Shown here: positions 1 through 4,560 of the stretch, one piece after another | Numbering within the stretch: the stretch's first letter is position 1 | Layout of the letters: every line of letters begins with the position of its first letter | NCBI GenBank assembly: GCA_947631135.1 | Contig: CANRKE010000065.1 | Location: 1 to 6,650, forward strand | Reading direction: 5' to 3' | Length of the DNA: 6,650 nt | DNA from: an uncultured Bacilli bacterium | Lineage (GTDB): Bacteria > Bacillota_I > Bacilli_A > RF39 > UBA660 | Program-made: the position numbers and the translations under genes | Notes under the pieces: generated by a model | Databases searched by the model: none | What the model saw: the letters and a program-made list of their open reading frames with translations, nothing else | What the model was told of the DNA's origin: nothing

Positions 1-74
1 TGGGCGATATAGGACTCGAACCTATGACCCCCTGCTTGTAAGGCAGGTGCTCTAACCAACTGAGCTAATCGCCC
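1..74 (-). tRNA. tRNA-Val (anticodon UAC)
   Basis: On the minus strand this folds as a complete cloverleaf. The acceptor stem GGGCGAT (68-74) pairs with ATCGCCC (2-8), and the discriminator A is at position 1. The D-arm is GCTC/GAGC. The anticodon stem CCTGC/GCAGG (43-47 with 31-35) encloses the loop CTTACAA, with anticodon TAC at 38-40, which reads valine GUA codons and probably other GUN codons. The T-arm stem is 9-13 with 21-25 around the loop TTCGAGT. All stems are fully paired, so it looks functional. Whether CCA is encoded cannot be seen because the window ends at the discriminator base. More tRNAs could lie beyond the left edge. Confidence 0.96.
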
Positions 75-106
75 AAATATAAATATATTTCGTTTCGACG
101 TATATA

Positions 107-135
107 ATAATATCATTATTAATTAATAGTGTCAA
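107..135 (-). promoter_or_regulatory. Strong sigma-A-type promoter of tRNA-Val
   Basis: Read on the minus strand, there is a perfect -35 TTGACA (130-135), a 17-nt spacer, and a -10 TATTAT (107-112) preceded by TGA, which makes an extended -10. Transcription should start near position 100, leaving about 25 nt of leader to be removed from the tRNA 5' end by RNase P. Both boxes and the spacing are close to the vegetative consensus. Start site and strength are inferred. Confidence 0.8.
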
Positions 136-137
136 TA

Positions 138-164
138 TTTTTTTACATTTTTTTTCATTTTTTT
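138..164 (-). promoter_or_regulatory. Phased A-tracts (UP-element-like) upstream of the tRNA promoter
   Basis: Read on the minus strand, three A-tracts of 7, 8 and 7 bases lie at 158-164, 148-155 and 138-144. Their centres are about 10 bp apart, one helical turn, and fall at about -61, -51.5 and -41 from the predicted tRNA start. In-phase A-tracts curve DNA, and A-rich DNA in this interval is where the RNA polymerase alpha C-terminal domain binds (UP element). The tracts are seen in the sequence; boosting of tRNA transcription is inferred. Confidence 0.6.
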
Positions 165-187
165 AAATTATATTGTCACAAATTATT

Positions 188-547
188 TTATGTTCTTTCT
201 CTAGAAATATACTCATTCAATTTATTTTTTATAAAAATTGGTAACGATTTTCTTAATTCCTCAAATCCATGAGGTGTTTCATGTACTTTAGTAGTTTTAA
301 CATTACCTCTATAATTTATATTTTTAATTGATAATTTTACTTGTTTATTCCAATGATCTATTTCTAAAACTTTAGCATATATTATTTCATTTATAGTAAC
401 ATAATCTGTAATATTATTTACAAACTTTTTACTTATTTCTGATATATGTATCAATCCAGAATACTCTGAACCAATTTCAACAAAAACACCATATGTTTGG
501 ATTCCTACTACCTTACATTTTACTGTATCTCCAACTCTAAATGACAT
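188..547 (-). CDS. S1-domain RNA-binding protein, YugI/CvfD (general stress protein 13) type
   Basis: The product is a small cytoplasmic RNA-binding protein of 119 aa, close to the usual length of about 120-130 for this family. Residues about 3-75 form one S1/OB-fold domain: it opens with FRVGDTVKCKVVGI, followed by the typical TYGVFVEI, GLIHISEIS and KVKLSIK-like segments. The C-terminal tail (GFEELRKSLPIFIKNKL) matches the GFxxLxxxLPxWI-type tail of Bacillus YugI and streptococcal CvfD, which are linked to post-transcriptional or ribosome-associated regulation. The start chosen is ATG 545-547. An upstream in-frame GTG (557-559) would add four residues but would use up the Shine-Dalgarno sequence. 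The gene has its own promoter and is separated from dut by a terminator. No terminator is evident after its stop. Function is inferred from family membership. Confidence 0.88.
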   Translation of the reverse strand: MSFRVGDTVKCKVVGIQTYGVFVEIGSEYSGLIHISEISKKFVNNITDYVTINEIIYAKVLEIDHWNKQVKLSIKNINYRGNVKTTKVHETPHGFEELRKSLPIFIKNKLNEYISRERT

Positions 548-550
548 ACT

Positions 551-557
551 ATCACCC
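551..557 (-). promoter_or_regulatory. Ribosome binding site fixing the start of the S1 gene
   Basis: GGGTGAT on the minus strand matches the GGTGAT part of the full anti-Shine-Dalgarno complement (GGAGGTGAT), three bases before ATG 545-547. That alignment puts the core at normal spacing. It shows that the ATG, not the in-frame GTG inside this motif, is the start. Confidence 0.7.
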
Positions 558-572
558 ACTTAACACCTATTA

Positions 573-600
573 ATTATAGCACATAATTAAATAAACACAA
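573..600 (-). promoter_or_regulatory. Promoter of the S1-domain gene (extended -10)
   Basis: Read on the minus strand, a perfect TATAAT (573-578) is preceded by TGC, giving an extended -10. The -35 is weak (TTGTGT, 595-600, 16-nt spacer), which extended -10 promoters tolerate. The predicted start near 566 leaves a leader of about 19 nt carrying the Shine-Dalgarno sequence. Confidence 0.65.
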
Positions 601-602
601 AG

Positions 603-622
603 AAAAAATTGTTATTAACAAT
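603..622 (-). terminator. Second, weaker terminator-like hairpin after dut
   Basis: A small AT-rich inverted repeat (ATTGTT/AACAAT, 608-613 with 617-622, 3-nt loop) is followed on the minus strand by six T (603-608, the last T being shared with the stem). It directly follows the main dut terminator and may act as a backup. The stem has a single G-C pair, so it would be weak. A small protein-binding palindrome is an alternative reading. Confidence 0.35.
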
Positions 623-654
623 AAAAAATTCGCCTAATAAATATATAAGCGAAT
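623..654 (-). terminator. Intrinsic terminator of the nrdD-nrdG-dut operon
   Basis: On the minus strand, 19 bases after the dut stop, ATTCGCTTA (646-654) pairs with TAGGCGAAT (628-636). The stem has nine pairs including one G-U, and is followed by six T (623-628). This is a standard Rho-independent terminator shape. On the plus strand the hairpin is followed by C and A residues, so it acts on the minus strand only. Confidence 0.8.
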
Positions 655-673
655 CAAAAATTTTAATATAAAA

Positions 674-1120
674 TTAATTTTTTCCAGTATGTCCAAATCC
701 ACCAGAACCACGTTTAGTATCTTCTAAAGTATCAACAATATTAAAATCTGCTTTTATAAAAGGAGCTATAATAAGTTGTGCAATTCTATCATTTTTAGAT
801 ACTACTTTTTCTTCTTTAGATTGATTATAAAGTGCAACTTTAATTTCACCTCTATAATCAGAATCGATAACACCAACTTTATTTGCAGGAGCAAGACCTT
901 GTTTTACAGATAAACCACTTCTTGCGTATATAAATCCAGCATATCCAACTGGTATTTCCATTCCAAGCCCAGTAGGAATAAGTACAACTTCACCAGGTTT
1001 AATAGTTACATCTTCTTCTATACAAGCATATATATCAGCGCCTGCTGAGAACTCTGTACCATATGTTGGTAATTTAGCTTCTTCATTAAATTTCATTACA
1101 TTTATTTTGCTTATTTCCAT
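674..1120 (-). CDS. dut: dUTP diphosphatase (dUTPase), trimeric type
   Basis: Hydrolyses dUTP to dUMP and pyrophosphate in the cytoplasm, keeping uracil out of DNA and supplying dUMP for thymidylate synthesis. The 148-aa product is normal for homotrimeric dUTPases, with all five motifs in order: I AGADIYA (26-32), II ARSGLS (66-71, phosphate contact), III GVIDSDYRGEI (83-93, with catalytic Asp86 and uracil-stacking Tyr89), IV RIAQLII (112-118) and the glycine-rich C-terminal motif V RGSGGFGHTG (137-146). The start chosen is ATG 1118-1120. An upstream in-frame ATG (1145-1147) would add nine residues, but its codons are the ribosome binding site. One base separates the nrdG stop from this start, so translation is probably coupled. 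It is the last gene of the operon, followed by a terminator. Because class III reductase acts on UTP as well as CTP, it makes dUTP directly, which explains the pairing. Confidence 0.95.
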   Translation of the reverse strand: MEISKINVMKFNEEAKLPTYGTEFSAGADIYACIEEDVTIKPGEVVLIPTGLGMEIPVGYAGFIYARSGLSVKQGLAPANKVGVIDSDYRGEIKVALYNQSKEEKVVSKNDRIAQLIIAPFIKADFNIVDTLEDTKRGSGGFGHTGKN

Positions 1121-1121
1121 G

Positions 1122-1658
1122 TTAATCTCTCCTCTTATTTTTTTCATGTAATACTACTTTATTTTCTTTTAAAGATTTTTGTACATCAATTATTCTTTGA
1201 TTAGAAGATCCTCTAAATAATAATTTAGGATCTTTTTTATCTAATTCAAATTTACCATCTACTAATACATCAATATATGATAATATTTCTTTAGTAAAAT
1301 CATATTTTTTGCACATTTCACCAAGTATTTGTTTATCATACAAATATCCTGAATATGCCCACACATCTTTATTTGGATATTTTTCTTTTACTTTTCTAAG
1401 AAGTGGTAATAAACCTTTTTGGTTTGCAGGTTCAAATGGTTCTCCACCTAATAAAGATAGCCCAGATATATAATCATGATTTAAATATTCTAATATTTCA
1501 TCAATTTGTTTATCAGTAAATTCATTTCCATAATTAAAATCCCAAGCTTCAGGGTTAAAGCACCCTTTACAGTGATGAGTACATCCACTTACAAATAAAG
1601 ATACTCTAACCCCTACACCATTTGCAACATCTATTCTTTTAATACTTGCGTACTTCAT
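1122..1658 (-). CDS. nrdG: Anaerobic ribonucleoside-triphosphate reductase activating protein (radical SAM)
   Basis: Radical SAM enzyme that uses a [4Fe-4S] cluster and S-adenosylmethionine to generate the glycyl radical on NrdD. The cluster motif is Cys26-x3-Cys30-x2-Cys33 in SGCTHHCKGCFN near the N-terminus, as in NrdG and PflA. It is followed by the SAM-binding LLGGEPF (about residue 69 onward). At 178 aa it is in the usual range (about 155-180) and has no extra ferredoxin domain, as expected for this subfamily. The start ATG 1656-1658 has AGGAT upstream overlapping the nrdD stop region, and the gap to nrdD is 8 nt. Lying directly downstream of nrdD, its partner is clear from context. Confidence 0.96.
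   Translation of the reverse strand: MKYASIKRIDVANGVGVRVSLFVSGCTHHCKGCFNPEAWDFNYGNEFTDKQIDEILEYLNHDYISGLSLLGGEPFEPANQKGLLPLLRKVKEKYPNKDVWAYSGYLYDKQILGEMCKKYDFTKEILSYIDVLVDGKFELDKKDPKLLFRGSSNQRIIDVQKSLKENKVVLHEKNKRRD
1127..1134 (-). promoter_or_regulatory. Ribosome binding site of dut, inside the end of nrdG
   Basis: GAGGAGAG on the minus strand, with its GGAG core 8 nt before ATG 1118-1120, lies wholly within the last codons of nrdG (residues RRD). It decides the dut start against the upstream in-frame ATG and makes nrdG-dut translational coupling likely. Confidence 0.75.
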
Positions 1659-1666
1659 AAATTATC

Positions 1667-3799
1667 CTATAAATGAGTTACACGAGCTTTTATTTCTTTT
1701 GTTTTACCAGCATTCCAGAAGTTTTCACCTAAATATCCACAAGTACGACGTGTTACATTCATCTTGCTTTTGTCCTTATTTCCACAGTTTGGACAAACCC
1801 ATTCATAATTATCGTCTATTTCTATTTCTCCATCAAATCCACATACATGACAGTAATCTGATTTAGTATTGAATTCTGCATATTGTATATTATCATAAAT
1901 AAATTTAACAACTTCTTCAATAGCTTCAATATTATGTAACATATTAGGTATTTCAACATATGATATTGCTCCACCTGAAGATATTGTTTGGAATTCACTT
2001 TCGAATCTTAATTTTTCAAAAGCATCAATTTTTTCTCTAACATCAACATGATAAGAATTTGTATAATATCCTTTATCAGTTACATCTTTTATTGATCCAA
2101 ATTTTTCTTTATCTATACGTGCGAATCTATAACACAAACTTTCTGCAGGTGTACCATAAAGTCCGAATCCTAATCCTGTTTCTTTCTTCCATTTTTCACA
2201 TGCATTACGAAGTGTATTCATAACTTTTAAAGCAAATTCTTTTCCTTCTTTAGTTGTATGACTAACTCCTTTCATAAGTTTTGTCATTTCATATACACCA
2301 ATGTATCCTAAAGATATTGTTGAATATCCATCTTTTAAGTATTTGTCAATCTTTTCATTTGGTTCAAGTCTAGCTATTGCTCCATATTGCCAATGAACTG
2401 GACTTACATTTGAAAGTGTACCAAGAAGTGCATGATGACGACACATTAGTGCTTCTTTACATAATTCTAATCTTTCATCTAAAAGTTCAAAGAATTTCTT
2501 TTCATCTTTATTTGCTATTATAGCTATTTGTGGTAAATTAATACTTACTACCCCTTGATTAAATCTTCCTTCAAATTTGTAATTTCCAAATTCATCTTTC
2601 CATGGTGATAAGAAACTTCTGCACCCCATAGGACTGAATACATTTCCTTCATAATTTTCACGCATTTTCTTAGCTGATATGTAATCTGGGTACATTCTTT
2701 TTGCTGAACATTTAACTGCAAGTTTAGTTAAATAATCATATTTACCACCAGTTAAATTATTATGTTCGTCTAAAACATAGATAAGTTTTGGGAATGCAGG
2801 TGTAATGTATACTCCTTGTTTATTTTTAATTCCTTCTAATCTTTGTTTTAATACTTCTTCTATTATCATTGCATTTTCTTCAATATATTCATCATCTTTA
2901 TCTAGATTTAAAAATATTGTAACGAATGGTGATTGTCCATTAGTAGTCATAAGAGTATTTATTTGATATTGTATAGTTTGAACTCCACTTGATAATTCAC
3001 TTCTTAATCTATCATCTACTAGTTCTTTAATAACTTTTTTACTTAGTTTATCACCATATTTTTCAGTATATTTATTCATGTATTTATCATGACTTTTTCT
3101 TAAGTATTTACCTAAATGTTTTAAATCTACTGATTGTCCACCATATTGACTAGATGCAACTGCAGCTATAATTTGTGTAGTTACAGTACAAGCAACTTGA
3201 AAACTTTTTGGACTTTCAATTAATTTACCATTCATAACTGTTCCATTGTCTAACATATCTTTAATGTTTATCAAACAACAGTTAAATATTGGTTGTAAGA
3301 AGTAATCTGCATCATGAAAATGTAGGATTCCTTCTTCGTGTGCTTTTGAAATTTTTTCAGGAAGTAATATTCTTTTTGTTAAATCCTTAGAAACTTCTCC
3401 AGCAATTAAATCTCTTTGTGTAGATGCAATAGTTGCATTTTTATTTGAATTCTCTTCAGCAACATCTTTGTTGCTGTTTTTTATTAATGATAATATAGAT
3501 TCATCAGTAGTATTTGCTTTTCTTATTAATGATCTTTCATATCTGTATAGCATATATGCTTTTGATAGTTCATATTTGTTGAATTCTACTAATTTTTTTT
3601 CAACCATATCTTGTATATCTTCAACTAGTAATCTTTTCTTTTTAGAATTTTCAACATATTTAACTATTTCTTCAATTTGTTCTGGTGTTACTTTATCACC
3701 TTTTTCTACTTCTTCATTTGCTTTAGATACAGCAACACGGATCTTATCTCCATTAAATTCAACTTTATCACCATTTCTCTTGTAAACTTGTTTTCCCAT
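1667..3799 (-). CDS. nrdD: Anaerobic (class III) ribonucleoside-triphosphate reductase
   Basis: Oxygen-sensitive glycyl radical enzyme reducing NTPs to dNTPs. The 710-aa length matches E. coli NrdD (about 712). An ATP-cone allosteric domain occupies about residues 3-93. The catalytic barrel carries the active-site cysteines Cys174 (in FNCCLI) and Cys393 (in MGCRSF), which correspond to E. coli Cys175 and Cys392. Asn414 sits 21 residues after Cys393, the same offset as the formate-site Asn of T4 NrdD. With the first cysteine present, this suggests a formate-using enzyme (inference). The C-terminal zinc site is Cys650, Cys653, Cys669 and Cys672, followed by the glycyl radical loop RRTCGYLG with Gly688 as radical residue. 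The start ATG 3797-3799 has GGAGGT (3806-3811) six bases upstream. It is the first gene of nrdD-nrdG-dut. The enzyme requires NrdG and anoxic conditions. Confidence 0.98.
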   Translation of the reverse strand: MGKQVYKRNGDKVEFNGDKIRVAVSKANEEVEKGDKVTPEQIEEIVKYVENSKKKRLLVEDIQDMVEKKLVEFNKYELSKAYMLYRYERSLIRKANTTDESILSLIKNSNKDVAEENSNKNATIASTQRDLIAGEVSKDLTKRILLPEKISKAHEEGILHFHDADYFLQPIFNCCLINIKDMLDNGTVMNGKLIESPKSFQVACTVTTQIIAAVASSQYGGQSVDLKHLGKYLRKSHDKYMNKYTEKYGDKLSKKVIKELVDDRLRSELSSGVQTIQYQINTLMTTNGQSPFVTIFLNLDKDDEYIEENAMIIEEVLKQRLEGIKNKQGVYITPAFPKLIYVLDEHNNLTGGKYDYLTKLAVKCSAKRMYPDYISAKKMRENYEGNVFSPMGCRSFLSPWKDEFGNYKFEGRFNQGVVSINLPQIAIIANKDEKKFFELLDERLELCKEALMCRHHALLGTLSNVSPVHWQYGAIARLEPNEKIDKYLKDGYSTISLGYIGVYEMTKLMKGVSHTTKEGKEFALKVMNTLRNACEKWKKETGLGFGLYGTPAESLCYRFARIDKEKFGSIKDVTDKGYYTNSYHVDVREKIDAFEKLRFESEFQTISSGGAISYVEIPNMLHNIEAIEEVVKFIYDNIQYAEFNTKSDYCHVCGFDGEIEIDDNYEWVCPNCGNKDKSKMNVTRRTCGYLGENFWNAGKTKEIKARVTHL

Positions 3800-3830
3800 A
3801 ATTCTACCTCCAACTATCTTTTACAATAAA

Positions 3831-3839
3831 ACTATAACA
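3831..3839 (-). promoter_or_regulatory. Predicted nrdD-nrdG-dut promoter (extended -10, no good -35)
   Basis: On the minus strand TGTTATAGT (3831-3839) is an extended -10 with five of six matches to TATAAT. Nothing resembling TTGACA lies 16-18 bases further upstream, where the sequence is CTTTAT. The start would be near 3824, giving a leader of about 25 nt. A good extended -10 with a missing -35 is typical of activator-dependent promoters, and the palindrome at 3859-3872 sits where a class II activator would bind. Confidence 0.6.
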
Positions 3840-3858
3840 TATTTAATAAAATAATAAA

Positions 3859-3872
3859 GTTGCAATTGCAAC
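3859..3872. promoter_or_regulatory. Perfect 14-bp palindromic operator, probable site for the Crp/Fnr-type regulator
   Basis: GTTGCAATTGCAAC is an exact palindrome with 5-bp half-sites separated by 4 bp (GTTGC-N4-GCAAC), the same geometry as an FNR box (TTGAT-N4-ATCAA). It contains four of the few G or C bases in each half of a nearly pure AT intergenic region. It lies between divergent nrdD and a Crp/Fnr-family gene. Its centre is at -41.5 from the predicted nrdD start and -35.5 from the predicted regulator start. The palindrome is seen in the sequence; the binding protein is inferred from neighbourhood and geometry. Confidence 0.7.
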
Positions 3873-3894
3873 ATTTTGATAAATTTGATAAAAT
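3866..3894 (+). promoter_or_regulatory. Predicted promoter of the Crp/Fnr-type regulator, overlapped by the operator
   Basis: The -35 TTGCAA (3866-3871, four of six matches) is followed by a 17-nt spacer and the -10 TAAAAT (3889-3894, five of six), preceded by TGA as an extended -10. The start would be near 3901, with a 26-nt leader carrying GAGGT (3916-3920). The -35 is made of the right half of the palindrome, so a protein bound there should block this promoter. Confidence 0.55.
3875..3892 (+). repeat. Tandem 9-bp direct repeat in the regulator promoter spacer
   Basis: Two exact, adjacent copies of TTTGATAAA (3875-3883 and 3884-3892) lie between the palindrome and the regulator -10, the second copy running into it. 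Each contains TTGAT, the FNR half-site word, but in direct rather than inverted orientation. It may be chance in AT-rich DNA or an accessory binding site. Confidence 0.6.
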
Positions 3895-3926
3895 ATTTTT
3901 AGATACATGTAAAGTGAGGTAATTTT

Positions 3927-4541
3927 ATGGATTTAGATTTATTTTTAAATTTTGACGAAAGCGAGAAAAACGCATTGATAAAACGTTTAAGTGCTAAAAA
4001 AATAAAATACAAAAAAGAAGGGATAGTTGCAACAAACATAAATAACATTGACACTATTGGAATAATTTTAAGTGGAAAAATAAACATAATCAGATATGAC
4101 TATAATGGTAAAAAAACAATAGTAAGTACCCTTAAACAAAATGATATATTTGGGAAAAACTTTAATAAGTCAAATAACAATGAACTATACGCAATCGCAA
4201 GAGATGACTCTGAAATTTTATTCATAGAATATGATAAAATAATATCTAGTAAAAATCCTACATTGATATCTAATCTAGTAAATATATTAGCTAATAAAGT
4301 TGTATTATTAAATGAAAGAATAGAACTACTTACAAAAAAAACTATAAGAGAAAAAATATTAGATTACTTTTCTTATTTACAATCTATAAAAATATCTAAA
4401 ACATTTACTTTAGATATGACTTTTACTGATCTTGCTGATTATTTATCTGTAGATAGAACTGCACTTATGCGTGAATTAAAAAACTTAAGTGATTATGGAT
4501 TAATTAAAAAAAGTGGAAAGAGAATAACAATATTATATTAA
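3927..4541 (+). CDS. Crp/Fnr-family transcriptional regulator, cysteine-free
   Basis: Predicted dimeric DNA-binding regulator of 204 aa. Residues about 20-105 fit the jelly-roll sensor domain of the Crp/Fnr family, about 112-137 the dimerisation helix, and 165-204 the winged helix-turn-helix, with recognition helix near 174-186 (SVDRTALMRELKNL). There is no cysteine in the whole protein, so it cannot carry an FNR-type iron-sulfur cluster, and the cAMP-binding signature of CRP is not recognisable; its signal is unknown. Against CRP, Arg177 and Arg182 align with Arg180 and Arg185, while Thr178 replaces the Glu conserved in CRP (Glu181) and FNR (Glu209). The start ATG has GAGGT six bases upstream. 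It is divergent from nrdD with a palindrome between them, so control of anaerobic dNTP synthesis plus autoregulation is inferred. It converges on addA with a 4-bp overlap. Confidence 0.88.
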   Translation: MDLDLFLNFDESEKNALIKRLSAKKIKYKKEGIVATNINNIDTIGIILSGKINIIRYDYNGKKTIVSTLKQNDIFGKNFNKSNNNELYAIARDDSEILFIEYDKIISSKNPTLISNLVNILANKVVLLNERIELLTKKTIREKILDYFSYLQSIKISKTFTLDMTFTDLADYLSVDRTALMRELKNLSDYGLIKKSGKRITILY

Positions 4542-4560
4542 ACTGTTATTTTTTCTTTTT
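4519..4560 (+). terminator. Terminator-like hairpin spanning the convergent gene ends
   Basis: AATAACA (4523-4529) pairs with TGTTATT (4544-4550), extendable outward by A-T and G-U pairs to 4519-4554. On the plus strand it runs into a U-rich tail ending TTTTCTTTTT (4551-4560). It starts before the stop codon of the regulator and lies over the last codons of addA. It should stop regulator transcription before it runs far antisense into addA. The stem is AT-rich and the loop is 14 nt, so efficiency is uncertain. On the minus strand the run after the stem is only pyrimidine-rich. Confidence 0.5.

Noticed and set aside
138..164. T-runs as a plus-strand terminator
   Set aside because: There is no hairpin before the runs and no plus-strand gene to the left; they are better read as A-tracts upstream of the minus-strand tRNA promoter.
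3468..3785. Plus-strand open frame of 105 codons inside nrdD
   Set aside because: It lies fully antisense to the well-supported ATP-cone region of nrdD, has low-complexity Ser/Leu/Phe-rich composition and no recognisable domain. It is a shadow of the real gene.
3800..3926. NrdR box upstream of nrdD
   Set aside because: No pair of ACACTATATATAGTGT-like sites is present; the only strong palindrome is GTTGC-N4-GCAAC.
3899..4087. Minus-strand open frame of 62 codons opposite the regulator start
   Set aside because: It is antisense to the regulator gene and its control region, with hydrophobic AT-driven composition and no recognisable domain.
3927..4541. Calling the regulator FNR or CRP
   Set aside because: It has no cysteines for an FNR cluster and no recognisable cAMP-binding signature, so only the superfamily name is supported.
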